The notes under the pieces: generated by a model
The model's database searches: none
What the model saw: only the letters and a program-made list of their open reading frames with translations
Told to the model about the DNA's origin: nothing
In this document: in pieces, positions 43,801 through 55,688 of the stretch
How the letters are laid out: each line of letters starts with the position of its first letter
Numbering within the stretch: position 1 is the first letter of the stretch
Assembly: GCA_004123355.1 (NCBI GenBank)
Contig: SCHM01000004.1
Span: 7,219,017 to 7,283,016, forward strand
Length of the DNA stretch: 64,000 nt
Direction: 5' to 3'
From: Amphirosellinia nigrospora
Taxonomy: Eukaryota > Ascomycota > Sordariomycetes > Xylariales > Xylariaceae
Translations under genes and position numbers: made by a program

Positions 43801-45985
43801 GTTTAATTTATATTTTATAAACTATAAATATTATATAGTACGATTTTTATTTATTTTTTAAATACGTTAAAAAAACGTTTAAATTTATAATTATTATTAA
43901 TTTATTATTAATTATTAAAAGTTTAAATATAATATATTTTATATATATTATAAATTAAAATATTATATTTATATTATAATTATAATAGTTTTAGATTATT
44001 TTTATTGTTTATATACGGATAAATATATTTTTTAGGATTTTTATTTTTATATATAAGTTTTTTAATATATTTTAAAAAATATTCGTAATATTTTAATAAT
44101 ATTTAAAATTAATTTTTTATAGTATAAATTTAAAACTTTATTTTATAGCTGCTTTTATAATTTATTAAATATTTTAATATATTATATTTAAGCTTTTTTT
44201 CGAAAAAATTAAAAAAAGTTATTTTATAAAATTTTTTGCTTAATAAAATTTAAAATATATTATTTTATAAACATTATAAATAAATAAATATTTTATTAAT
44301 ATATATTATTATTAAACGTAATATATTTTTTAATTTTATAAAATTTTAAAAATTCGGATTAAAATAATTTATTAATTATATTTTTAGTTATTTTTAAATA
44401 TTATTTTTATTATTAAATGTTTAGCTATTATTTTAGCTATATTTAAAATATTTTTTATTAATATTTTAATAAAATTTTTAGCTATTATTATTTTTATAAC
44501 TAAAATAATTTTTATAACTTTTTATTATATTTTTTTATTTAATAGCAATATTATTTTATTTATAAAATAAAAAATATAAAAATAAAATAAAATATTTTAA
44601 TAAATTTAAAATTAAATTAAAATTAAAAATTAATTTAAATAATTTAAAAGCTATATATAGTTTAAACTAAAATATAATTTTAATTTTAAATATATATAGC
44701 TTAAACTATAATAAATATATATTATTTTATTATTTATTATTTTTATTAATTAAGCTATATATTAAGCTATTTTATATTAAGTTTTTTTAAAAAATATTAA
44801 AATAAATAAAAAAAATATTTATTAAAACTTTTAAATTAATATTAAATATTATTTATATTTAATAATACTAATTTAATAATTATAAATAAAAAACTATTAT
44901 ATATTATAATAATATAATTATTTAAAATTTAATTTATAAAATAATTCGTTTTTTATAGCTATAATTTAATTATTTATTAATAAAATTAATTAAAAAAAAG
45001 TTATAAAAACTTTAATATATATTAAAATATAAACTTATTAAACTTTTAAACTTAAAATAAATAATTATTTTTTTATAAAAATATAAATATTTAATAATAA
45101 AAAATAAACTTAAAAAATAATTTTATAAAATAAAAATAAAATAATAAAACTATAAATAGTGTTTTAATTAAATATAAAATAATATTTTAAATAAAAAAAT
45201 AAAAAAAATATTTAAAAAATATAAAAGTTAGTAATATAACCGGGCAAATTATATATAAATTATATATAAATATTATTAAATCTAAAAAATTAATATTTTC
45301 GGATTTAAAAATTATATTATTATTATTTATATTAAGTTTAAGTTCGAATTTAAGTTTAAATAAATTATAACGCGTATAAATAATGTTTTAACTAGTTAAT
45401 TATATTATTATTTATTAAATTAATAATATATTTAATATTTTTATAATATAAAAAATTATCCGAAAAATAAAAAAAAAAAAATTATTTTTTAATATTATAA
45501 TATTAATAATACGTTTAAATATATTAGATTAAATAATCGAAAAAAAAACAAAAAAAATAAAAGTATATTAAAATATAAACCGGGCAAAATATTAACTTAT
45601 TAGTTAATAGTTTAAAGTTATATAATTAAAATATTAATAGTCCGGACGATAATATTATTATTATTATTATTATAATAATAGTTAGGTTTTTAATACTAGC
45701 TAGGATAAATTGGACTTTTGTTTATTTAATCGATTAAAGTAAGTTATTTAAAAAGTAATATTTTTGCTAAATAAGCTAAAAGTTTTGTAATTAAAAAAAA
45801 AAAAAATCGGCAACCGTTAATTATTAGCTACTAAATAATAACGTATAGTTTATTAATTTTAAAATTATTAAATTATTAAGCTAAATTTATATTAAACGTT
45901 ATTTTAAAAATAATATTTTATAAATAATATTTAGCTTATTAAATATTATTTTAAAATATTATTTTTAAAATAGCGTTATAATAAA
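40808..45985 (+). mobile_element. Decayed long repeat 'X', copy 2, ending in an L repeat
   Basis: Positions ~42,530-45,985 match the reverse complement of 24,798-26,928. The terminal L repeat (45,490-45,985) ends AAATAGCGTTATA. The part 40,808-42,530 has no matched partner in the window and no readable motif, so its membership in X is assumed. Confidence 0.5.
45490..45985 (+). repeat. LTR-like repeat 'L', copy 3
   Basis: The least mutated L copy: it keeps AGTCCGGACGATAATATT, CTAGCTAGGATAAATTGGAC and TCGGCAACCGTTAATTATTA. It can serve as reference for the mutated copies at 14,550 and 24,798. Confidence 0.6.
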
Positions 45986-46004
45986 ATATATTTTAATATT
46001 AGTT

Positions 46005-46570
46005 TTTATTTTTAAAAAAGTTAATTTTTTTTAGTATTAAATATAATTATATTATAAATATTATTTTATAAACTTTTTAATATTATAAAAAGTTTAGTTT
46101 ATATACTAGTTTATTTATTTTTATTAATATAATAAACGGTCCGGTTTTTTATATAAATTATTTATAAATAAATTTTTTAAATAATAATATTTTTTATAAA
46201 ATTATAAAAAACTTTATTTTTAACGTTAAATTATATAAAATTATATTAAATATTATATTATATTTTAACGTTTATTATTATAAATTATATTATAATTTTA
46301 CGTTTTATTAATATAATTTTTAATATAATTAAAAATTTATAATATTATTAAATATTTTAAAATTAATAGCGCGTTTTATAGCTTAAAGCTTAATATTAAT
46401 TTATTTAGTAATATTTTAATAATTATAATTTTATATTATTATATATATAATATAAATATAATATTTAATTATATTAATTTTAAATTTATTACTATATAAT
46501 ATTAAATAAATTTTAATATTTTAATTATATTATTTATTTTAACTATTAGTTTATAAATAATAGCTTATTA
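46005..46570 (+). repeat. Dispersed repeat, copy 2 (of 32,235-32,825)
   Basis: See 32,235-32,825. It lies directly between the L repeat and the next dispersed repeat, suggesting nested insertion or recombination. Confidence 0.6.
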
Positions 46571-46574
46571 AAAA

Positions 46575-47690
46575 ATTTTTTTAAAATATTTTTATTAATA
46601 ATAATTAAAATATTTATTATTAAAAATTAATTATTATATTTTTAATATTAAGCTTAAATAGTTAAATAAAATTATTATTATTATTATTATTTAGTTTTAA
46701 AATAAAGTAAAAAATTATTTACATAAAAAAAAAAAAAATTATAATAATAAATTTTATATTTTTTTTATAAGTTTTATTTTATTTATAATTAGTATTATTA
46801 AATAATAAACGATTTAAAAATAATATTTCGCGTAAATATTAAAATTAATATTTTTTTTACATATTTTAATATAGCTTTAGTTATTAATTAAAAGGATAAT
46901 TTATTTTTAAATTTTTTTTTTTATTTAGTTTTATTAAGTTTAATTTTACCGGTTAAATAAACGAAAATAGTTTAAAATTTAAAAAATTTAGCTAATATAT
47001 ATTAATTAAAATTAAATAATTAAAATTAGCTTTAGTTTTTTTATTATAATTAACGTTAATATAAATTTTTTTAAAATATTTTAAAATAGCTTTTAAATTA
47101 ATAAATACGTTAAAATAATCGGATAAAAAATAAAAAAAAAAATTATTAGCTATATAGCTTTTAATATAAATTTTAATATTAATTATTTTAATTATATTTA
47201 TAAAACTAATTAATATTAAATTTAAAGCAATTTTATATAGTTTAAATTTATATTTTAAACTTAAGTTTATTTTTAATTATATTATAAAAAATAAATATTA
47301 ATATTTTAGTTATATATTAGCTATTTTTTTATTATTTAATAAAATAATAATTATTTTATAATAATTTAATAAATTAATTATTTATTAGTTCGAAATATTT
47401 AAATTATTTTAAGCGCGGTTATATTATTTAATTATTTTTTATAATTTATTTAATAATTAATAATTTATTAGTTAGCTTATTATTAGCTAAAATTGCTTTT
47501 AATTATAAGTTAAAAAATATTAGTAGTATATATTAACGTAATATATATTTTATTATAAAAAATAATAATTTTATTTTATTTTTTTGTTTAATTAAATAAA
47601 ACTTTATTTTATTTATTTAACTTTTTAATAATATATATAAATTAATAATAAAATAATAATAAGCTATTATTAAAAAAACGCGTATTTTAT
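46575..47690 (+). repeat. Dispersed repeat, copy 2 (of 3,930-5,255), empty site
   Basis: Collinear with 3,930-5,255 but without the 215-bp insert. The uninterrupted target is TTTTATTAAGTTTA at 46,930-46,943. Confidence 0.65.
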
Positions 47691-49480
47691 TTTTTAAAAA
47701 ATAATAATAAAGTTTTTTATATATATTTATATTAAGTTTAGTTTATATTTTTATTAAAACTAAGCTAAATTATTTTATTATAATATATTATTAGTTTAAA
47801 ATAAAAACTAAATTTAACGCTTTTTATTTATAGTTTTATATAATTATTAGTTAAATATTAAACTATTTAATTAAAGCTAATAATATTTATATTAAATTTT
47901 TTTTTTAATATATAATTATTAATAATATTATAAAACTATTATATTAAATTAATTAAAAATAATTAGCTTTTATAATTTATTATTATAGTTTTTATATAGT
48001 TTAAAAAGCTAAATAAATATATTTTTTATTATTTGCTAAAGTTTTATTATAAAAAACTTATCGTTTTAAATATTTAAAACAAATAAATTTAAAATATTAA
48101 TAAAAGCTTTAGTACGTATAACCGTACGTATTTATTGTTTAATTTTTTTTTAAAAAATATTTTAATATTTTTAGGTTAAATTAATTGTTTAGTTTAATTA
48201 AAAAATATTATAAAATAGTCCTAATATTTTATAATATTTTAAATAATTTATAAATAATTATACTTTATATATTTAAAAAAATAAAGCTTTAATATATATA
48301 ATATATTATATATAAAATCTATAAATAAATAAATAAATAAAAAAAGTCTAAGTTTATATTATAAATAACTATTTAAATACTCGCGGGGCAGCTATATTTA
48401 CTACTAATGTTTATTTTTATTTATTATACTATATTTATTACGAATATAATCATATATTTATTATAAGTAGCAGTTATTATAAGTAAAGATTACAAGTGCT
48501 ATAGCTAGTAGTAAGGCATAGCTACTAAAGCTTATAGATTTATAACTTTATTAAACAGTTTAAAAATAAAATAATAATTTTTAATAAAAAAAAACCTAAA
48601 TAAAAAATAAAATAAATATAAATATTATAACTTTATTATAAAAAAACCTTTTAATATTAAATAAATTAAAAAAAAAATTTTAATAAAAATAATATTTTAT
48701 AAATAATTTTAAAAACTTATTTAAGCTATTATTTAATTTTATAAAAATAACCCCGAATTAATAAAACTATTAAAAAACTAAAAAAAATAGCTAAAAACCG
48801 TAAAAAAAATAAGTTTAAAAAATTACTTAAACAATAATACGTTAAAAATCCGCGAAATATTATATCGTTCGTAAAAAAAATATATAAAAAACTAAACGTA
48901 AATAAAAATAATATTAAAAAATAATTACTTACCGAGTTATAAAAAGCCTTAAAACATAGCCGTAAATAAAAGCTTATAATATAATAGTTTAAAAATAAAA
49001 ACCTAAAATAATTTTTTTATTATTAAATAATAACTTTTTAGTAAATATAAAGTTCGATTTAAATTTTATAACAAGATTTTTTTTAAAAAAAAATAATTAT
49101 AAATAGCTAACTAAATATAATAAATATAATAAATAATCCTTATAAAACTTATTTAAAGTTATATAACTAGCTTTATTATATATATATATTAATCTTTATA
49201 AATAAAATTAACTATTAAATTTTAAATCTAGCTTAATATTTTTAATTAATATATAAATAAAACCTTAATTAAAAGCTTTACTTTTATAAAAAATACTAAT
49301 CGTAATAAAAATCGGAAAATCGTTAATTAAAATTATACGCATTTAAAAAATAAAAACTAATAATTTATTATAACATAGTTATAAAATAAAAAACTTAATA
49401 AAATTATATATTTATATCTTTTTAAATATTTTCTAGTTTTATACTTAGAAATAATAACGATAATAAAATTAAGCCCAGGT
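47691..49480. other. RIP-mutated edge of the desert with a less mutated patch at ~48,372-48,545
   Basis: AT-rich DNA running up to the gene island. The patch at 48,372-48,545 (CTCGCGGGGCAGC..., AGTAGCAGTTATTATAAGT..., AAGGCATAGC) keeps CA and TG sites, like the short LTRs elsewhere, and may be another small insertion. After 48,545 the plus strand is A-rich with many TAA codons, as if a Gln- and Lys-rich reading frame had been mutated. No family could be named. Confidence 0.45.
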
Positions 49481-51020
49481 TATTATATAGTACTTACGTA
49501 GGGCGTCTATCCCCTAGCGTCTAAATATATATACGTATTGTCTAATACTATTGCCGCGAAAACCCGGACATGGGTTAATAGCCATATTTCAAGTTTCCAA
49601 GAGCAGATCGCTTTCTACTACCCTATTAACTAAGACATTAAACTGGTTATCCGCACAATGTCGCTTAACATCTCAATGATTGGCTTAGATATAGCCGCCT
49701 TATTATTCTGCAACCAGAACTCCCACGGACACGGATGGTGTGGTAGCCAACCAGGCTCATAAGGTGGTGTGCATATGTCACATAATATTTTATTTTGGCG
49801 TCAAGCAAAACAGATGATCGGCGTTTGCGGCCGAAAGGGCTGTTTCGTACTACCTACTACTAAGTAGGTAAGTGGGCTCCCTGGTATTTGCGTAAGCAAA
49901 CGAATACACAAAACGATGCACCTTGCCGTTTCTATTCAAGGGCGGGGGAGAGAAGCGGAGCCATTTCGGAGTAAACAGGGCATGTCTGAACACAAGATTT
50001 CGTGCACATAGTAGTCAAGTGGTACAGAAACCAACAAAGCGGGACGAGGCGGAATTCTACGACGAATAAAGCCAGCCAATTCATGATTTCTGACGGCCCC
50101 ACTGATACAGCGGCTACATTATACGAGCAGATAATACAAAGGCATTTACTAATACAACTACTGAACGCATTTGGCTTCTTATCTTGACTATATGAAACTA
50201 TAAGTATGCCACTCCCGGAGACGCCAAGTAGCACACTACATGTTCAAAATTACGTCTATGGTGTACGAGATACTCGTATTCGTATCAGATGGATCAGGAT
50301 TTGCGGAGGCAATATGCTAGTGTCACACTTTACACTCACTGCTACTACAGTGGTTCTTTTCGATCCCCGTTCCATCCTTCTATTAATTTTATTGCCGCCA
50401 CTCGATGGTTTTCCAGTATCAGGAACCCTGTGATGCGTATATGGGGTAGATCATATGTACTTGTTGTTGCGCGAAGGCCTCTAGAACTACCTCCGTAGAC
50501 GTAACTTAGTTTGTTCGTGCCGTCGTGACATCCAGATAAATTGATATACGGGGCTAGACGCCATATTCAGCTGCTACCAGTTGTATTTTGGCCGTCTAAA
50601 AATGTATATACAACACACGTGAAGTGTGTTTAAGACAAAGAATCATGCATAAACATATACCCCAAATAGTTTATTGTTTGATAGACAAAGTAGCTGATCA
50701 CATTAAACTCGAAACCGTAATTCCATAGCAAGCCATTGCTAAACTGAAGCAATGTCCTCGAATCAGATCTCCAGGTATTTATTAAGTTCAATCGATATTT
50801 AATAGTTTCGTAGACCTCAGTAAGTCGCATGGCTCGCGAACCGCAACCGGGGGGCAGCCACCTGCTTAACATTCCAGATTACCCAACTCAAATATATGCA
50901 TGACAGTATCTTCTAGAGGATGGCTAATAGCGACATAAACAAGGTGGTATGAGTGGCGGCAATACTGTCATGCGCCAAGCACTGTGGTGTCCGGCGTTAA
51001 CCAAGATATCGTGGGCAGTC
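49481..51020. other. Left part of the base-balanced island, no clear gene
   Basis: Base composition becomes normal within about 80 bp of 49,480. Apart from the short residual frame at 49,630-49,800, I see no convincing coding region, RNA gene or repeat. A 7-bp hairpin (AACACAC/GTGTGTT) lies at about 50,612-50,630. Confidence 0.5.
49630..49800 (-). pseudogene. Short residual reading frame, unknown protein
   Basis: A 56-codon open stretch on the minus strand has no usable start codon but an unusually protein-like composition. It is rich in Pro, Trp and His at the start (P-P-Y-E-P-G-W-L-P-H-H-P), followed by W-E-F-W-L and an amphipathic C-terminal part (K-P-I-I-E-M-L-S-D-I-V). Just upstream, another frame (A-L-S-A-A-N-A-D-H-L-F-C) ends in a stop, as if a frameshift joined them. 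I do not recognise a family. It may be the last exon of a decayed gene or chance. Confidence 0.22.
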
Positions 51021-52150
51021 TCATCCACCAATTTTACCGCGCGCAGCTCGCTGTTGTAATCGGGCGCTTCTTCGTGGACCTCCCGAAACACCAGGGGTGC
51101 TATTTTTAGCTGTACGCCGCTTCGGAGGCGGCTTCTCGACTCGCCCGTTGCGGACAGGGCGTTGGTTTGTTTTTTCTCGAGTCGCTCTCGCTTTCCCTCT
51201 CATTTTAGCGGGCGGCGGCGGGGATGGACAAGGAGTGGAATCCAGATGTTCGGGTTCAGGACTCGACTGATTCTCAGCGACGGTCGTAGAATGTTTCACT
51301 ATCGCCTCTACAAAGTGTCCAACAAACTGAGCGCTGTGGGGTATTCCCATAGTTTTATGCATCGAGGCTATGAACCAGCAATCACGGCGAAGAACAAGTC
51401 TACCCGCTTATTCGGAGAGCACAAGTACGTTATAACCAAGTCGATGAGAGTGGAGGTGATGAGTTGTCTCGCATCCGTTTCGCACAGGTACAGGTACGTC
51501 ATTCTTTCAGTGATAACCGTCATGTTCTCGCGAGTAAGTATATTGATCAATCCTTGGATATATCTTCGAAGTTGAGCCTTCGGCTCATCCTCTTGGCCAG
51601 ATCGCTCGTCTGGCTGGGGCTGGTCGGGTTGTTGGGATTGCTCGGGCGGATGTATCGGCATCGGGGCGCGGTTTTCGGGCAGGTATAAGACGAAGTAGGC
51701 TAGGAAAGTCTCGAAGGTGAATTCTGATGCCATCTCAGTGAACCTCAAAAAGGAATATTGTTTGTCCATCTCCGGCCTTTCCCACATCTGGCGATTAAGG
51801 CACAAGTCTAATGTCGTGCCATCCCAGGCCTTTAAGATCTCGTTAAACCTCTCATCCCGTCTTTTTCGGAGCGCTGTTTTAAATTCTTCTCGGTTATTAG
51901 ACGCGGAGCTTATTTCGTGGACATCGTAAAACCACGCTCTCTCGCTCTGGAGAGCAACCGGCATGCAATTGAACTCGGCATATAAAGAGTTGAAAAGATC
52001 TTCTTGTTTGTAGCCGAGCTTCCAGCTAGGCCAATCCCATTTGAGGCTTTTAGGATGTTCCCAGTCGATATTGGGCACACGGTAGCGCCAATGATTGTCC
52101 GGTGTGGGAGGCCCGTACTGGGTCATTTTGTTGATCCGTTCAAATACCAC
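51021..52150 (-). CDS. Unrecognised protein with basic, Pro/Arg-rich C-terminal tail
   Basis: An uninterrupted 260-codon frame starts at 52,150 (M-V-F-E-R-I-N-K-M-T-Q-Y-G). Its first ~150 residues are rich in Trp and charged residues (W-E-H-P-K-S-L-K-W-D-W-P-S-W-K-L), followed by a Pro/Gln/Glu-rich linker around residues 165-190 and a helical segment. It stops at 51,368, but a second frame directly downstream (to 51,021) encodes a Pro-rich, Lys/Arg-rich tail ending with R-R-S-A-R-L-Q-Q-R, a nuclear-localisation-like motif common in fungal nuclear proteins. A 95-nt intron (GTACTT at 51,428 to CACAG at 51,334, weak branch site) would join them into 344 residues. A one-base frameshift is the alternative. 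It is divergent from the kinase gene. Function unknown; no family recognised. Confidence 0.65.
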
Positions 52151-52575
52151 TTGTGTTAGATATGGCTGTGGATAGTCAAATTATACAGCATCGAGAAAAA
52201 CAGAGGTAATCAAGCTATTATAATAGATGGACGATATGGATGGGGAGATGAGAGTAGGACTCTATCGTGGCACCCTACCCAGCCCTCGGGCACAGGCACG
52301 AGCACGGGACCAAACACCACGGGCCCTTCTAAGTAGTACATGACAACTATAGGTCACTTGGCCCCCCGCCACATAATCTACTTGGGCGCCGGCGGCTCGA
52401 AGCAAGGGCGAGGGGATTAGCTGCCCTTGTTTGCACTAAGGCGCCATCCAGCCATGAGCTATTGGCTCCTCGCTCTTAACCATCCGATTTCTAGTAGGAC
52501 TGACTCGAACTTGCTGGTAATACAGATTTATGCACTGGCCTGACAATAGTCATCATTTGCCGTTCTAAAAATACC
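52151..52575. promoter_or_regulatory. Shared divergent promoter region
   Basis: This 425-bp interval separates the starts of the unknown minus-strand gene and the plus-strand kinase. It has normal base composition and no reading frame or repeat of note, so it should contain both promoters. A TATA-like stretch (TATTATAATAG, 52,216-52,226) lies upstream of the minus-strand gene. No specific regulator site was recognised. Confidence 0.5.
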
Positions 52576-54415
52576 ATGACACATATAAAAAGGAGTCAAG
52601 AACCCTCTAGGAGGCAGTAATGCCTACTTCGAACGATTAATTGGAATATTTATCTATATGTTCACAGGAACACAGCTTATCGGAACAATGGCACTGAAAT
52701 CACAGCCCACACAAGCCCTGGCCGGGAAATCCATGAGGACAACAGCAGCACCGAGACCAGGAGCGAGGAGGGCCAAGTCCCCAATGCACCAGCCAACACG
52801 CCACTCACTGTTGATGACTCCGATCAGCAAACGAGTCTAGACTGGGGCCAACTGGATCTCGCTACGTTTATGCCCCAGAATTCTCCTTTCCGAGTCATTG
52901 TCTTACCCAAGGTCGAAGGGGTTGATATCTCTGCCTACGGGGGCAACAAACCCTCCGAGAACTGGGCAGAAGTGCCAACCGGGAGCGTCTCAGACATAAC
53001 CCGTGTTACTAAGCTCTTCGCCCTCGCAGCCACCGCAGAGCATGTCGGATGCCGCGTCACCCATCACGGCACTCAATTCCTAATGTATTTCAATGTGGAA
53101 CACGCCCATGATCACCTTGTCCTCAAAAATCAACAAGGTTTAAAACTTTATGTCACGTCACTTCAGAGTGGAACATCAGAAAAGGTCGAAAAGTTGAGAA
53201 CCATCGAACTCACGCTGGGCGAATGGGCCATTTCTACCAGCGATGGACCACTGGTCGAGGTAAAGGTGCTGAAACGAACCCCTGGCCCATCAGCCCATCT
53301 CTTTCTACCAAACGTCCCGCTGAAAGCGCGGCAAACTCGGCCAACAAGATGCATATCCCACCTCATTTAGGGGGTGTCAGGGAAGAGACTTTGGAAAGGA
53401 TACCATCTACAAACGACATTCTCTCTACGTCGGGGAGATAGCGTACGCATCGGAGGTCGGGGGCAAGGCTATAAGCTTCAGCGCTTCGAAATCATCTCAG
53501 ACAATCACATCACGCGTGTTTGTCGAGCAAGTCACTCTGGAGTCCCCGGCAGGATGGTTGCAATTAAGATCAAGAAGACAGCGAACGCTGGTGAAGATGC
53601 CACAGTTGGCGCTGCCGAACGCTGGCTGCATGAAACTAAAATACTCTCCTCTATCTCTGGGAGCCATGTATGATTTTACTTAGCCTCTGCCACTAAACCC
53701 CCCCCCCCCCCTCCCCCTCCTTCTTAGAACGCAAGACTAATATGTTTCTGTAGTACGCTATTGCAAATTATTTTGGCTGCGACGCCCGTTTCCATAGCAT
53801 TTATACCGAATACGTTAATGGCAAGCCTCTGATAGATTACCGAGACGAAGAAACCTGTATATTCACCGGCAATATTGTGAGGGTATGGAGAATCCTTGAA
53901 AATCTTGCCGCGGGACTATCATTTCTCCATTTACAAAGCATCGTTCATGGCGATATCAAGCTACACAATATTATATACAGCCCTATGCGTGGCGCTGTTT
54001 TGGTCGACTTTTCTGGAAGTTTTGTAGAGGGAGGCCCGAGAGAATTCTGGGGGGCGCCATGGTATCTTCCACCCGAGTTTCTCAACAGGACTGTGCGTCA
54101 CAAAGGTTCAGCCCGCGATATGTGGGCTCTTGGCGTCGTAATTATGTGGCTGCTGAAACGTATACCACTACCTGAAAGTACAAGCAAATGGGACGTTGAG
54201 GACCTCTTGCTGGGTGAATCCCCGCCAAAGCCAACGCCCAAGTCAAAATGTCAAAATGGCTTAGCGTAGTGCTAGAAGCGAAAGTGGTTTCCACAGAAGA
54301 TCTCGACGAGATCCAAGGGATTGTCAATGGTCTCCTAGAGCCAAAAGAAGCTGACCGAACTGATGCGAAAATGCTTGAACAACAAATCGAAGCATCGAAT
54401 CACTATAAGCTGTGA
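52576..54415 (+). pseudogene. Serine/threonine protein kinase with FHA-like N-terminal region, reading frame broken
   Basis: Exon 1 (52,576-52,616, M-T-H-I-K-R-S-Q-E-P) joins exon 2 through a 51-nt intron (GTAATG...CACAG, 52,617-52,667). Exon 2 encodes an acidic Ser/Thr-rich lead and a ~135-residue beta-rich part resembling the FHA-like region of fungal kinases. The kinase domain follows: V-A-I-K-I-K-K (ATP-site Lys), helix-C Glu in L-H-E-T-K, an 86-nt intron (GTATGA...CTGTAG, 53,668-53,753), V-H-G-D-I-K-L-H-N (catalytic loop, HGD for HRD), V-D-F-S (for DFG), P-P-E and D-M-W-A-L-G. Catalytic residues are present. Frame changes occur near 53,275 and 53,412 (a TAG at 53,368 blocks the first frame) and near 54,225, after which the C-lobe continues (M-S-K-W-L-S-V-V-L-E) to 54,415. 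An 83-nt intron (54,214-54,296) could bypass the last break but would remove conserved residues. Confidence 0.7.
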
Positions 54416-55003
54416 GATGCTGTGAATACAAGTCGCTCATTCGATAGATTGTTTCGGGGGTCCTCTTTGAGCCGCAATTGGAAAGATTAGCACCCGTGGA
54501 ATCACGATGGAGTCCGTGTGATCCAGGACTAGTTTGGATACTCGGGAATGTTTGATACCTTGAGGTAGTCACTCGTTAAGATCTAGGCGCTGGCCGCGTT
54601 TCATTCATTTAGATAACTGGGAGGATTAGCTTCTATCCCGAATCCCTAGAAAGTGTAGCTATTTAGGAGATATTTTCTATCTACCTAAGTTATCACACAT
54701 TGTTCTAAAACCTGCTCTAAAATGGTCACACCCACGCAGCTTATACAGTATGCCAATTGACTTTCACCGCTACGGAGCATGCATTGAGCAAGACACGGTT
54801 GTATAATGTGGACAACCTTAAGCTTTTGTGCTCAGCGTACAGCTTCGTCCAAAATCGACCCTCAGAACTTGGAAGGGGATTAGAGGAGCCGACCTGACCC
54901 TCAGAATAGATAGTTCTAGCTAGTTCCAAGATTCTGATAAGTTTGATAATGTGCCGACTCACTAACCCACAATAGCTTGAAGCTGTATATACTCTTTCGA
55001 TAG
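54416..55003. other. Intergenic, nothing recognised
   Basis: Normal base composition, no convincing frame. It contains the 3' flank of the kinase gene. Confidence 0.5.
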
Positions 55004-55008
55004 TTATC

Positions 55009-55368
55009 TGTCACACGGATCCTGGTCAGTGCGCAATACAGTGCTATATAGGGTCCTATACGGAGCTCGCGAAATACCACCCTACAAAGCTGAGGCAGTC
55101 GTACGAGGTTATCGTAAGTCTTAGAAGCAAATACCGAGCTGAACTCGAATACCGAAATATTCGCCTTACCGGCTACACAGGTCTTTCTTTTCGGTCCTAT
55201 AGATAAAAAAAAAAAAAAAAGAAAGGAAGGAAATTCTAAGCATAAAAAGCAGCGAATCCTCCCTTCAAACAAAAGAAGGACTTAGATCTATATAGCTACT
55301 TTAGCACCATAATCGTTTATTACTCGAATTAAACCCATTCCAAGCCCTTGATTAGAGCCCTTGTGACA
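55009..55368. mobile_element. Solo LTR 1 with 5-bp target duplication
   Basis: 360 bp beginning TGTCACACGG and ending CCCTTGTGACA (canonical TG...CA with inverted ends), flanked by TTATC at 55,004-55,008 and 55,369-55,373. A second copy lies at 55,689-56,046 in the same orientation. There is no internal retrotransposon sequence. A 16-bp A run lies at 55,206-55,221. Transcriptional direction of the parent element is unknown. Confidence 0.85.
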
Positions 55369-55373
55369 TTATC

Positions 55374-55683
55374 AAATTCTATGCGTAGTGTACCAGAATT
55401 GTAGAAGAGGTATTATCCAGAGATGCAAAAATACACTAACCTAGCCCATGAATATCATGTACTGTACTACACTTGTTGCCACCATTAACATTAACAAGCG
55501 AATGTTTAGAGTATACATTATTAGGCTACTATTGACCTAAATAGTTTGATTCCCTTGAACGATCCCCATATTTAGCATTCTTACTATAAGCTAGCCGCTC
55601 TTGTTAACTAGAAGCTTGTCAGATTTTACCCTCCTTCATACGAGTTACATTATCAAGACGGTTGGCGGCAGCCGGTACTTGTT
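55374..55683. other. Spacer between the two solo LTRs, nothing recognised
   Basis: About 310 bp of unique-looking sequence. It is not retrotransposon internal sequence as far as I can see. The different target duplications of the two LTRs also argue that it is ordinary host DNA. Confidence 0.6.
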
Positions 55684-55688
55684 ATTCT

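Noticed and set aside
48372-48545. Possible RNA gene in the GC-richer patch
   Set aside because: No tRNA or rRNA hallmark. Similar patches elsewhere in the window are LTRs or short insertions.
1-49480. Mitochondrial or plasmid origin because of the extreme AT content
   Set aside because: No mitochondrial genes are visible, CA/TG are specifically depleted, and the region is made of LTR pairs and mutated transposon motifs, which fits RIP in nuclear DNA.
49932-50498. Overlapping small frames on both strands (for example 49,932-50,234 minus and 50,206-50,433 plus)
   Set aside because: They overlap one another, have no recognisable composition or motif, and lack gene structure. They look like chance frames in base-balanced DNA.
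50630-50872. 80-codon minus-strand frame
   Set aside because: No motif, no splice partner and no supporting context.
53260-53385. 126-nt intron (GTAAAG to GGAAG) to bypass the TAG at 53,368 in the kinase gene
   Set aside because: The acceptor is AAG with no good branch site, and it would remove V-K-V-L-K-R, which continues the FHA-like strand pattern. Kept only as a remote alternative to two frameshifts.
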